From assembly GCF_000755285.1 (NCBI RefSeq), contig NZ_BBMK01000005.1, forward strand, positions 115,503-179,502: a DNA stretch of 64,000 nt, in the 5' to 3' direction. A model generated the notes under the pieces. The model was not told where the DNA came from, ran no database searches, and saw nothing but the letters and a program-made list of their open reading frames with translations. The translations under genes were made by a program, and so were the position numbers. The stretch's first letter is position 1; each line of letters starts with the position of its first letter. Of the stretch, positions 50,184 through 61,309 are shown piece by piece. This stretch comes from Nonlabens ulvanivorans (GTDB lineage: Bacteria > Bacteroidota > Bacteroidia > Flavobacteriales > Flavobacteriaceae).

Positions 50184-50215
50184 AAAAATCCCATCTAGAA
50201 ACTTAGATGGGATTT
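50184..50215 (-). terminator. Terminator downstream of yidC
   Basis: Minus strand: 12 bp stem AAATCCCATCTA / TAGATGGGATTT, five-base loop, followed by T-rich bases. It lies about 53 bp after the yidC stop. Confidence 0.85.
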
Positions 50216-50267
50216 AAAATATTAAACTAAAAGTCGCCGCTACAGGTGACCGATGATATCATCTTAT

Positions 50268-52103
50268 TTATTTCTTACCTTTCTTTTGCTCTTCTTGTTG
50301 AGCTTGTGCTTGTTCCATAATCTCACCCATTTTTGAAGCAAAACGTCCTTTCTTCTTTTTAGGTGCTGCTTTTGCTTTCTCGATTTTAGCAAGTACTTTA
50401 TCTTCTTTGATAACAAAGTTTTTAATTACTAGCATGATACCTATGGTAATCAAGTTAGAAACAAAGTAATACAATGATAATCCACTAGCATAATTATTAA
50501 AGAATACTAGCATGAACAATGGTGATAGATACATGATGAACTTCATGTTAGGCATACCAGGCTGCTGTGTGTTTTGCATGGTCTGACCAGTAGTCATTTG
50601 CATGTAAAAGAATATCGCAACAGATGCTAGTATTGGGAACAAACTTACGTGATCACCATAAAAAGGTACATCAATAGGTAATTTGAAAATTTCATCATAA
50701 CTCGATAAATCGTCTGCCCAAAGGAAACTTTTCTGTCTTAAGTCAAAGGCCGTAGGGAAAAATTTAAAGAGTGCAAAGAAAACAGGCATTTGTAGCAGTC
50801 CAGGCAAACAACCCGACAATGGACTGGCACCAGCTTCACTTTGTACACGCATTGTTTCTTGCTGCTTTTTCATCGCATTATCCTTATACTTCTCGGCAAT
50901 ACGATTCAACTCTGGACGTAGAATTTTCATTTTTGCCTGAGTCATATAACTCTTATATAATACAGGAGATAAAATGATACGAACACATATCGTTAAAAGA
51001 ATAATTGCAATACCATAAGGAATTCCAGCATTTTTAGTTAGTAACGAGAATAATGGACGTATTACAAATTCATTAATCCATCCGAAAATTCCCCCCCAAC
51101 CTAGATCTACAACTTCATCTAAATTACGTTCATAGTCATCTAAAATATCATAATCTGTTGGACCAAAATACCAGTCCATATTGTATGCTAGTTCACCACC
51201 AGTATATTCTAACTCAATTTGAGAGTTGAATTTTTTAGTATAAGTATCTTGCTCATCATCTTGAGAAGCGATATTCTCTGAGATTAACTTAGCCTTCTTA
51301 AATGGAGTATCTGTTAATAGAATAGACGTGAAGAAATGTTGCTTATAAGCAATGTAAGAAACGTTGTCTTCTTCTTCGTCAGCTTCAGCTCCTTGGCCTG
51401 TATAATCATCACTACCATCACCGTACTCAAACTTAATTTCAGTATAACGATTCTCGTTATCCATACCTTTAGAACGCTTGTAAGCAAGCATTTCCCAGTT
51501 AAGTTGTGGAGCGTCTGCCGTATTAAATGTTTGAGATAAACCTTGAGAACGGATTGTAAAGTCCATCATATAGTTCTTAGGCTGTAACTCATATCTAAAC
51601 TCAAGAAATTGAGATGGACCTACATTTGCTTTAAAAGACAATACTTTGTTGGCACCATTCATAGACTGTGATGGTGTAAAGCTCATATCTTTAGTATGCA
51701 TCTTGCGACCATCATTAGTTACAAACTCTAAATCTAATTGGTGATCTTTCTCATTAGGTTTTGCTAGATAAACAGGTAAAGAGTCATAGGTTTTGTAGCT
51801 TTTCAATAAGGCTTCTTGAATTAAAGCACCTTTAGAATCGATTTTAAACTGAATTAAATCATTTTCAAAAGTGATAACTTCATTTGATCCTGCTTGAAAA
51901 ACACCATTACTAATAGGCGCAGATGCCGGCTCATTAATAGATGTTAATTGTGGTGTGGTATCTTCTGTAGATGCACTAGTCTCTGTTGTGGCTTCTGGAT
52001 TAGCTTCTACTTCTGCTTGATTCTGACTGAACCAGTACATAAGGATTATGAAAATAAGTCCCATTCCTACTATTGACTTCCAGTCGATTGATTTTTGTTC
52101 CAT
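50268..52103 (-). CDS. yidC: Membrane protein insertase YidC
   Basis: Inserts proteins into the inner membrane alone or with SecYEG. The 611 residues begin with a membrane helix (IVGMGLIFIILMYWFSQ). A large periplasmic domain follows (ALLKSYKTYDSLPVYLAKP and so on), then the conserved YidC core with FVIRPLFSLLTKNAGIPYG, VLYKSYMTQAKMKILRPEL, the groove region SPLSGCLPGLLQMPVFFALF and the ASGLSLYYFVSN segment. The tail is Lys-rich. Frame intact; G7 at 51091 encodes Trp-Gly-Gly. Confidence 0.95.
   Translation of the reverse strand: MEQKSIDWKSIVGMGLIFIILMYWFSQNQAEVEANPEATTETSASTEDTTPQLTSINEPASAPISNGVFQAGSNEVITFENDLIQFKIDSKGALIQEALLKSYKTYDSLPVYLAKPNEKDHQLDLEFVTNDGRKMHTKDMSFTPSQSMNGANKVLSFKANVGPSQFLEFRYELQPKNYMMDFTIRSQGLSQTFNTADAPQLNWEMLAYKRSKGMDNENRYTEIKFEYGDGSDDYTGQGAEADEEEDNVSYIAYKQHFFTSILLTDTPFKKAKLISENIASQDDEQDTYTKKFNSQIELEYTGGELAYNMDWYFGPTDYDILDDYERNLDEVVDLGWGGIFGWINEFVIRPLFSLLTKNAGIPYGIAIILLTICVRIILSPVLYKSYMTQAKMKILRPELNRIAEKYKDNAMKKQQETMRVQSEAGASPLSGCLPGLLQMPVFFALFKFFPTAFDLRQKSFLWADDLSSYDEIFKLPIDVPFYGDHVSLFPILASVAIFFYMQMTTGQTMQNTQQPGMPNMKFIMYLSPLFMLVFFNNYASGLSLYYFVSNLITIGIMLVIKNFVIKEDKVLAKIEKAKAAPKKKKGRFASKMGEIMEQAQAQQEEQKKGKK
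51091..51097 (-). repeat. G7 tract, yidC
   Basis: TGG GGG GGA, Trp-Gly-Gly. Confidence 0.95.
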
Positions 52104-52165
52104 AAAATTTCCCTCGCAAGGGTTGTACTATGGTCCATTAATAGGACCTGTTGATTGATTTTTAC

Positions 52166-52183
52166 ACGCTTTCGCGAAAGCGT
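52166..52183. repeat. Palindrome copy 10, between yidC and pyrG
   Basis: ACGCTTTCGCGAAAGCGT, perfect 18 bp, 14 bp after the pyrG stop and before yidC. Confidence 0.9.
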
Positions 52184-52196
52184 AATCTCTATAATC

Positions 52197-53846
<1,650 letters not shown>

Positions 53847-53971
53847 TCATTTTATGTAGAATTATTGAAAGGAAAAAGGCGAGTATTTTATGACTTTTAA
53901 TTAGATATACACAATATATTAATGTGTAACGATTGTTATATTAAAATATTGAATGTGCTCTATTGAATGTC

Positions 53972-54499
53972 TTAACTAGTCTTAAAAAACTCTTGAGATA
54001 TATAAGTCTCCCATTCTCTTTGTTTAGATAAGAGAAGACCATGATTAGTATCTTTATCATAGCGTCCTTGCATGGACTGCCTATTAGCTTCTATTCTTTT
54101 AAAAATATCAAGAATCTCAACCTTATAATTTTGAGAAGGTTGATAATTGTTAAATGCTTTCTTAAGTATACGAGCGTGCAACTCAGAAATATTCCAATGT
54201 AATTGCTCGTGTCTTAATAGTTGCGCATCATTTTCTAGTAAATCTTTTTTCCAACTGAGTTGTGGATAAAACTCACTGCGCACATCAAATTTAATAGACA
54301 CTTGATCACGTATTATTTTTGCAGAGTATCCGTAAGCTATTCCAGAATTAACACTAGCAGCATGATGGGCATCTATAGGTGGTGTACCCATAAAGTCTTC
54401 CCATGTTAAAACTGGTTTTTCTTGAAATGTAAACTTCTTCTCTGGAACTAACAGAGTTGTAAATAGAACTGTTATAAGAAGAAGTGACCAGCGCATCAT
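53972..54499 (-). CDS. DUF922-family protein with HExxH-like motif
   Basis: A 175-residue protein with a signal peptide (MMRWSLLLITVLFTTLLVP). The motif LLRHEQLHWNISELHARIL has HExxH, typical of the DUF922 family of putative metalloproteases. RLSWEDFMG-type (VLTWEDFMGTPP) and YDKDTNHGLLLSKQREWE are also family-like. Function unknown. It follows the OsmC gene with adjoining stop/start and belongs to the guaA-LysM-osmC-DUF922 run of genes. Confidence 0.75.
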   Translation of the reverse strand: MMRWSLLLITVLFTTLLVPEKKFTFQEKPVLTWEDFMGTPPIDAHHAASVNSGIAYGYSAKIIRDQVSIKFDVRSEFYPQLSWKKDLLENDAQLLRHEQLHWNISELHARILKKAFNNYQPSQNYKVEILDIFKRIEANRQSMQGRYDKDTNHGLLLSKQREWETYISQEFFKTS

Positions 54500-54901
54500 C
54501 TATGACCAGTTAAAAGTTATATTCTTAACAATATCTGGATGAAGACTTTGATGTACTGGACAAGTATTTGCGATGCGTTCTAAAATAAGTTGAGCTCGTT
54601 TATCACAGTCTCCCTTCATATCTAAAGTCACGTCTATTTGAGAAATACGACGTGGATTTGCTGCCATGGTTTTAGTAACTTGAGCAATACTTCCTTTTAG
54701 ATCTAATTCCAAATCTCTAGCCTTTATTCCCATCATGGTAATCATACAGCTAGCAAGACCAGTAGCAACGGTATCTGTAGGTGAAAAAGCTTCTCCTTTA
54801 CCATTATTATCTGTAGGTGCATCAGTCATGAAAGTATTATCGCTTTTTAAGTGCTTACTTTCACATCTTAAATCTCCTAAATAAGTTACCGTAGAAGTCA
54901 T
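54500..54901 (-). CDS. OsmC-family peroxiredoxin-like protein
   Basis: A 133-residue OsmC/Ohr family protein reducing organic hydroperoxides with two Cys. ATGLASCMITMMGIKARDL has the first Cys and NTCPVHQSL the second, at the usual spacing of about 60 residues. No signal peptide; cytoplasmic. The stop of the upstream LysM gene and this start overlap at 54901. Whether it acts on organic peroxides or osmotic stress cannot be read from sequence. Confidence 0.85.
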   Translation of the reverse strand: MTSTVTYLGDLRCESKHLKSDNTFMTDAPTDNNGKGEAFSPTDTVATGLASCMITMMGIKARDLELDLKGSIAQVTKTMAANPRRISQIDVTLDMKGDCDKRAQLILERIANTCPVHQSLHPDIVKNITFNWS

Positions 54902-56825
54902 TAATCTAATTCTTTAATGGTTAAGTCCTCATTATACTGTAAGAGATAAACTGATTCATTATAATAACCTGCCATGAATTTTTTTGAATAGTTAAACTTA
55001 TTCTCTACTTGAGATGTACTACCATTACTCATTGCACTATCATAAAGATTACCTGCACTTGCATTTCTTAAAATGATGTCCATCGCAACATCAAAACCTC
55101 TAGTTGCATAAGCATTAGGCGAGATATTATATTTACGATAATATTTTTTTGAAAATCCATTCTCGGTTCCTGCGTCCTTATTAATACTAGGATATGTATA
55201 TTTTAAGGAACCTAACCTCATATGAGGTAGATCAAGCTCATCATAATTTTCATAACCAAACATAGTAACATTATGAGACTTTGCTTTTGCAGAATAGTGA
55301 GATATCGCGTCTGTAATAAAGCCTTCATTATCTACTGCAAGTATTACCCAATTCTCTTTTTCAGAATCTAGAGCATTGATATAAGTTTGCTTATAAATGT
55401 AATTGTCTTTATTAGGCTTCAATTCTTTGGCATTAGGAAATAATGCTAAATATTCATTCTTTAATTCTGGCTTTTTAGCGTCTGCTACTAAAATGATATT
55501 TTTACCTTCTGCATTTGCGACTAGGTAATCCATTAGCTTTTGTTTTAAAAGCTCCTGATCTGGCCTGGCTTGAAAAAGATTTTTATATAGACGTACATCC
55601 GTATTAGTCAGTGGTGATATGACAGGTATACCATCACCTTTTAATTCTTTAGCAGCTTCTACCACATTTTTTGCTAATAGTGGTCCTACTACAGCAGCAT
55701 AGCTATTAAAATTGTGCGTGTTAATAATAGAGTTTACTTTGCTAGCACTTTTTTGCGTATCAAAGACATCATAAGAAACCATAATACCTAACGATTGTGC
55801 AGAGTCCCTAGCAATGGTCATACCACTATAAAAGTCTAAAGCTATACGAGTTGCAGACTCCTTGCGTAATAACGCATCATCAGATGTCTCTTCTCCTAAT
55901 TTATTAAGAGATAGCGGTAACATCACGGCAAATCGCTGTGGATTATAATTAGTAATACTATCTAAAAGATTTGCAAATCCAGTGATTTTAGAATCCATGA
56001 CATTTAACTGTCTTGTATCAGAATTAGGAATTCTAATGTTCATACCTAGTTTTAAACCGTCTTTAATATGAGGATTTAATGCGATTAATGAATCTTCAGT
56101 AATACCCGTTAAGTTTTCTAAAGAGTAAATCGTCATTTTTGCAGGTACTTCATAGTTCACAAACTTATTTACCACTGCATTATTTGAATTTGAAATTGAA
56201 CCATCAATAATTACAGGTGTCATAACCGGTACATTGATAATCATTCCAGGATGAAGATCTTTCATGTCTGGATTTAGAGCTTCTAAGGCTGGAACTTTAA
56301 TACCATATTTAGTTGCTATACCAAATTTGGTGTCTTTGGACATTATACGATATTTTCCATCTTCTAGAGGAGTATCTGCACTAACAACATCAACAGGTGA
56401 TGTGACAGTTACCGGTATTTCAACTTCCTCAAAAACAGGAATTTGAATACGATCACCTTTTCTGAGTCCTTTAGAATACAATTCTTTGTTTGCCTCTTTA
56501 ATATCAAGCTCTGTGACTTCATATTTTCTTGCAATACCATATAAAGTCTCTTTGCGACGCACTTTGTGCTTCTTGTATTCTACAATTTTACGTTGTGTCA
56601 ATACATTAGAACTTACAGGAATAAGCAGTATAGAACCTTCTTTTAATCCTGATTTAATGTCTGGATTAAGTTGAGTTAATTCTGTAGCATTTATTTTATA
56701 CTTCCCTATGATACTAAAAACGGTCTCTCCTTTTTGAACGACATGCTGTTTATAGTTCTGAAGGTTGTTGCATTCGCTTTCGCGAAAGCGAAAAAAACAA
56801 AGACTATTAAGATTATATTTTTCAT
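54901..56825 (-). CDS. Secreted LysM protein with type 1 substrate-binding-like domain, frameshifted
   Basis: About 640 residues. The signal peptide MKNIILIVFVFFAFAKANA contains a palindrome copy that codes for AFAKA. LysM repeats follow: HVVQKGETVFSIIGKYKIN, HKVRRKETLYGIARKYEV, YRIMSKDTKFGIATKYGI and YEVPAKMTIYSLENLTGI. The remainder resembles a type 1 periplasmic-binding fold (FAVMLPLSLN, VVGPLLAKNVVEAAKEL, PVISPLTNTDVRLYKNLF), as in LpoA-like synthase activators. One base is missing near 56763, restoring QNYKQHVVQKGE. It has a 6 bp gap to guaA. A cell-wall sensor or activator is a reasonable inference. Confidence 0.78.
56773..56792. repeat. Palindrome copy 11, in the signal peptide of the LysM gene
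   Basis: TTCGCTTTCGCGAAAGCGAA, 20 bp, the longest copy; encodes Phe-Ala-Phe-Ala-Lys-Ala within the signal peptide end. Confidence 0.92.
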
Positions 56826-56831
56826 ATTATT

Positions 56832-58373
56832 TTATTCCCATTCTATAGTTGCTGGCGGTTTTGAACTGATGTCATACACCACTCTATTAACGCCTTTTAC
56901 TTTATTTATTATCTCATTACTGGTAGCCTGCAAAAACTCATAAGGTAAGTTTACCCAATCTGCAGTCATACCGTCTGTACTCTCTACTGCTCTTAACGCT
57001 ACACATTTTTCGTATGTGCGTTCATCTCCCATAACACCTACACTATTTACTGGCAGTAAAATGGCGCCTGCTTGCCATACTTTATCATACAGATCCCATT
57101 TTTTAAGATTATTGATAAAAACAGCATCAACTTCTTGTAATATAGCAACTTTCTCTGGAGTGATGTCTCCTAGAATTCTAATCGCTAGTCCAGGTCCTGG
57201 AAATGGATGTCTACCTAAAAGGTCTGCAGCCATACCCATTGATGCTCCAACTCTTCTCACTTCATCTTTAAATAATGCTCTAAGTGGCTCAACAATTTTT
57301 AACTTCATAAAGTCCGGCAATCCACCTACATTGTGATGTGATTTTATAGTTGCACTTGGTCCGCCAGTTGCACTAACACTTTCTATCACGTCTGGATATA
57401 TAGTACCTTGTGCTAACCAAGTTACATTTTGCACTTCTTTTGCTTCATCATCAAAAACTTCAATAAACACACGACCTATTGCCTTGCGCTTTAATTCTGG
57501 GTCATCTAACCCAGCAAGGGCATTCATAAATCGTGCCGAAGCGTCAACACCTTTTACATTCAAGCCCATTCCTTCATATTGCTGAAGAACCTGTGTATAC
57601 TCGTCTTTGCGCAGTAATCCATTATTTACAAAAATACAATAGAGATTTTCACCTATTGCTTTATGTAATAACATCGCAGCGACTGAAGAGTCCACTCCAC
57701 CACTTAAACCTAAGACGACTTTATCGCTACCTACTTTTTCTTGAAGTGCCTCAACGGTTTCTTCTACAAATGCATTAGGTGTCCAATCTGGATTTACATT
57801 TGCTATTTTAATCAGAAAATTTTCTAGTAACTGCTTACCATCTGTTGAGTGATAAACCTCTGGATGGAACTGGATAGCATAGGTATCTTCTCCATTAATT
57901 TTATAAGCAGCATTTTCAACATCATTTGTACTGGCGAGCAACTCACCGTTAGTCGGTAACTTTTTAATAGTATCACTATGACTCATCCATACCTGACTAC
58001 CAGTAGAAATACCTTCTAAAAAGGTCTCACCAGCTTTTACATAGGATAAGTTTGCTCTACCATATTCCCTAGTATTAGAAGCTCCTACTTCACCACCATG
58101 GAAATGTGCTAGATATTGAGCACCGTAACAAACACCTAATAAGGGTTTTTTACCTCTTACTTCTTTAAGATCGATATGAAAGGCGCTTTCTGAACGCACA
58201 GACATAGGACTACCCGATAGTATGATTGCTTTATAATCATCAAGATTAGATGGAACTTTATTAAATGGGTGTATCTCGGAATAGATGTTCAACTCTCGAA
58301 CTCTGCGCGCAATAAGCTGTGTGTACTGCGATCCAAAATCTAATATTAAAACCTTATCATGTTGCATGTGCAA
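56832..58373 (-). CDS. guaA: GMP synthase (glutamine-hydrolysing)
   Basis: Converts XMP to GMP. The N-terminal amidotransferase has [18 protein letters not shown] with the catalytic Cys and [11 protein letters not shown]. The synthetase PP-loop [17 protein letters not shown], then [38 protein letters not shown] and [15 protein letters not shown] follow. The C-terminus [16 protein letters not shown] is intact. 513 residues; the start could also be the ATG at 58367 (MQHDKV). It is followed by the LysM gene. Confidence 0.96.
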   Translation of the reverse strand: MHMQHDKVLILDFGSQYTQLIARRVRELNIYSEIHPFNKVPSNLDDYKAIILSGSPMSVRSESAFHIDLKEVRGKKPLLGVCYGAQYLAHFHGGEVGASNTREYGRANLSYVKAGETFLEGISTGSQVWMSHSDTIKKLPTNGELLASTNDVENAAYKINGEDTYAIQFHPEVYHSTDGKQLLENFLIKIANVNPDWTPNAFVEETVEALQEKVGSDKVVLGLSGGVDSSVAAMLLHKAIGENLYCIFVNNGLLRKDEYTQVLQQYEGMGLNVKGVDASARFMNALAGLDDPELKRKAIGRVFIEVFDDEAKEVQNVTWLAQGTIYPDVIESVSATGGPSATIKSHHNVGGLPDFMKLKIVEPLRALFKDEVRRVGASMGMAADLLGRHPFPGPGLAIRILGDITPEKVAILQEVDAVFINNLKKWDLYDKVWQAGAILLPVNSVGVMGDERTYEKCVALRAVESTDGMTADWVNLPYEFLQATSNEIINKVKGVNRVVYDISSKPPATIEWE

Positions 58374-58439
58374 ATTTACTTTTTTATCAGTGAAAGTAAA
58401 TCTGTAAACAAGACTTTTGTTAACGTGTTTTAAAGATAT

Positions 58440-60047
58440 TTAAGAATCAAGTATTATGATTGAAAATCTTAAATCTAACGGATCAAGATTTTCTTTAAGT
58501 TCTTTAATCAAATTTGCCCCCCCATACTCTACATAAAAACTTGAGAAGTTTTCCTGACGTTCTTGTAGACTAGAGTTAGGAAATAACTCTTGTTGTAAAA
58601 TGGTTGCTCTTTGTAAAAAATCTTTAAGCTTACGCTTTTGAGCTTTTAAAAGTCTTTTCTCAAGATGTTCTAATCCTTTTATTTGTTTGTGCTCTTGTGC
58701 AGCAACCGCTCCTTCAAATGAGTGATCTGTTTGTTGAGCGAGTGTATAGATTTCTTTAAATTGATTTTTAAGATGATTTTTTTGAACTGAAAAATCTATT
58801 TCAATTTCACTCAACTGTCGGGTTAACTTCTCTTCTAATTGATAGTTTTTGAGAAACAGATCCTGAATTTCTAAATCTAGCTTTTGTATTTTTTTATATT
58901 CCTTATGAGAGATGATTAATGCAGAGTTGCGCATCAATAAAATAGGGAATGTAATTTTTTGAGAATTGAAATATTTTCTGAGCTCTAACCAATAAGCCAT
59001 TTCACCACCACCACCTATATAACAAAGATTAGGTAAAATAGTTTCTTGATATAAAGGACGTATGATTACATTAGGAGAAAATCGTTCTGGAAATTGATTT
59101 AATTCTGTTAAGATTTCTTTTTCAGAAAATGTAATTTCTGTATCGACGACTTTATATTGTTCATTTTCAAAAATAATACGTTCTCTTAAATCATCTTTTA
59201 GATAAAATAGATTGATCTCACGAGGTGTTACCTGGACTTTGTAATCGGCAGGCCAGTTTTCAATAGTTTCTGAAACACGATGAAAACTAGTTTGATCTAA
59301 TAACTCTTCTTCAAAGTGTGGTAACATTAAACTTTTAAGATCACTATCATCACCATCAACAATGACTAATCCGTCTGCCCCAAATAATTGATGAGCAAGG
59401 AAACGAGTAGCACTTGCAAGATTATCGTGCCCTAGATATGCTGTTTTAAATAGCTCAACTATCTCATGTGCATTTTTGCTAGTACCTAATTGACTTTTAA
59501 AAATTTCTAAAACGTCTTTTAAACCATCTGTATTTAACCTACCGACACCACCATTTGCCTCTTTATTCCATACCACTTTCTTACCATGAAATTTAAAATA
59601 TTGAATTTCTTCAAAGTCATGATCTTCTGTAGCCATCCAATACACCGGAACAAAGTTATAGGACGGATAGGTTACTTTTAATTGCTTACAAAGATTAATT
59701 ACAGAGATGATTTTATACAAAAAGTATAATGGCCCAGTAAACAAATTAAGTTGATGACCCGTTGTAATAGTAAATGTATTTTCATCCTTTAGTAAATTGA
59801 TACTATCCAAGGAATTTTGTGCATTATTAAGATCGCTATATTGATTTAATAACGATTTAACAAGAATTTTTCTGACATTAGGCTTCAGATTAAATTCTAC
59901 TTGCTTCTCTTTAATTTGATCTTGAAAGTTATCTAATCGTGGAAATCTATGGTATAAACTATTTAAGACATCTTTCTCAACCAGATAGTCTTCCATTAAT
60001 GAAGAGAAATATTTAGAGTCTGGATAAGAAAGTTTTTTTAGGGTCAT
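58440..60047 (-). CDS. bshC: Putative cysteine ligase BshC (bacillithiol synthesis)
   Basis: A 535-residue protein of the BshC family, which adds cysteine to glucosaminyl-malate to make the thiol bacillithiol; Bacteroidota make it. Family motifs seen: FTITTGHQLNLFTGPLYFLYK (quoted in part), VPVYWMATEDHDFEEI, SPNVIIRPLYQETILPNLCYIGGGGEMAYWLEL (in part). A coiled-coil middle segment follows (LEEKLTRQLSEIEI). Frame intact. G7 at 58517 encodes Gly-Gly in YGGANLI near the C-terminus. Confidence 0.92.
   Translation of the reverse strand: MTLKKLSYPDSKYFSSLMEDYLVEKDVLNSLYHRFPRLDNFQDQIKEKQVEFNLKPNVRKILVKSLLNQYSDLNNAQNSLDSINLLKDENTFTITTGHQLNLFTGPLYFLYKIISVINLCKQLKVTYPSYNFVPVYWMATEDHDFEEIQYFKFHGKKVVWNKEANGGVGRLNTDGLKDVLEIFKSQLGTSKNAHEIVELFKTAYLGHDNLASATRFLAHQLFGADGLVIVDGDDSDLKSLMLPHFEEELLDQTSFHRVSETIENWPADYKVQVTPREINLFYLKDDLRERIIFENEQYKVVDTEITFSEKEILTELNQFPERFSPNVIIRPLYQETILPNLCYIGGGGEMAYWLELRKYFNSQKITFPILLMRNSALIISHKEYKKIQKLDLEIQDLFLKNYQLEEKLTRQLSEIEIDFSVQKNHLKNQFKEIYTLAQQTDHSFEGAVAAQEHKQIKGLEHLEKRLLKAQKRKLKDFLQRATILQQELFPNSSLQERQENFSSFYVEYGGANLIKELKENLDPLDLRFSIIILDS
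58517..58523 (-). repeat. G7 tract, bshC
   Basis: TAT GGG GGG GCA, Tyr-Gly-Gly-Ala. Confidence 0.95.
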
Positions 60048-60121
60048 AGGTTCAAATATAAAACTACAGATGTGAAATAGTTCTTAAAACGAGTATGGTA
60101 TTAATAGATAATTTAAAAAAA

Positions 60122-61309
60122 CTATCTTCTAAATCTCAAACCCGTAAGAACTTCTTTAATACTTAGTTTTAAATCCTCACCGGCATCATAAATCATTTGT
60201 TCATTAGACGGAAATGGTACCGCCCTAGCATTAAGAGTTTGTAAATAATCTTCCTCTACAGCACGCCTATCGCCGTTAACACTACCATAGATATAACTAA
60301 AGATAAAAGTGCTTCCTACAGGAAAACGATCTACTAATTGCCCTGTATATTTATTAGTAATAATAATATTAGCATCAATAGAAACTTCTTTTTGTTGGGT
60401 ACTCTGAAAAATGGTAGCCTTTACTAGTTTGTATTTATCTTTTTTGATGTCATCACCTAGACTGTCTTTTTTTACATTACCACGCTCATCCAATTCGTAA
60501 TCAAAACCATCTTTGACCTGTTTTTCTCTTTGAAGTTCCTTTTGCAATACTTGCTCTGGAGAAATATTTATATTTCTAAAATGAATATCTAGTCCATAAT
60601 CATAAAAAACATTTTCATTACGTCGATTATGATATACAGTCCATTTATCATTTAAACCATAAGTTGAAAAATTGAGTAACTCTTCTTCTAATCTTTCTGG
60701 TATCACTAATTGAGTATTATTTTTCAGTGAGACTATAATGTAATCAGTTCCTTTTTCTAATGCTTTATCAAGTAGAACTGACGTATCCTTATAATTAGGA
60801 TTAATGGTATTGAGATATATTAAATCGTCATAAATAGTACGTGCTTGCAAAGTATTTGCAACGTTCAAAGATTTTCTAGCATTGTCTAATAAATGTTCTG
60901 ATAATGATGTTCTTGCAGCAATAACTTTTTTAGAATAGTCAACCATCTGGAAACTTGCAGATTTACCGGTTTCATAGATTGTTAGAGGTAGTAGCGGTCT
61001 TATTATTGATTGCCTATACTGCATATTTAGCAAGGTTTCATAAATAGATTCCAGCACCGCAGGATTAGGATCAGATTGTAGTCTTTTAAGTGCAATCTGA
61101 TCTTCAGATACCGCTTTCGCGAAAGCGTCTTCCAATAAAACTACGTACTCTTGTTTACGCTTTGCATTCTTATCACTAGCTAAATTGCTAATTGCAATAT
61201 CTATAGCTTGATCAAAATTACCTGTATTAATAGCAGTTTCTGCTTTTTTAACACTGCTACAGCTAGCCAAAATGATGTATACAAAGAGTAGCGAGTAAAT
61301 AGTTTTCAT
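60122..61309 (-). CDS. Lipoprotein of unknown function
   Basis: A 395-residue lipoprotein with the lipobox in YIILASCSSVKKA. The N-terminal part is TPR-like (AINTGNFDQAIDIAISNLAS, ARTIYDDLIYLNTINP), the rest beta-rich (TKYTGQLVDRFPVG-type and FIFSYIYGSVNGDRRAV). Not recognised. A palindrome copy at 61112 reads as AFAKA in the TPR-like part. It lies 1 bp after fahA and may be cotranscribed with it. Confidence 0.72.
   Translation of the reverse strand: MKTIYSLLFVYIILASCSSVKKAETAINTGNFDQAIDIAISNLASDKNAKRKQEYVVLLEDAFAKAVSEDQIALKRLQSDPNPAVLESIYETLLNMQYRQSIIRPLLPLTIYETGKSASFQMVDYSKKVIAARTSLSEHLLDNARKSLNVANTLQARTIYDDLIYLNTINPNYKDTSVLLDKALEKGTDYIIVSLKNNTQLVIPERLEEELLNFSTYGLNDKWTVYHNRRNENVFYDYGLDIHFRNINISPEQVLQKELQREKQVKDGFDYELDERGNVKKDSLGDDIKKDKYKLVKATIFQSTQQKEVSIDANIIITNKYTGQLVDRFPVGSTFIFSYIYGSVNGDRRAVEEDYLQTLNARAVPFPSNEQMIYDAGEDLKLSIKEVLTGLRFRR
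61112..61127. repeat. Palindrome copy 12, inside the lipoprotein gene
   Basis: CGCTTTCGCGAAAGCG, read as Ala-Phe-Ala-Lys-Ala. Confidence 0.9.
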
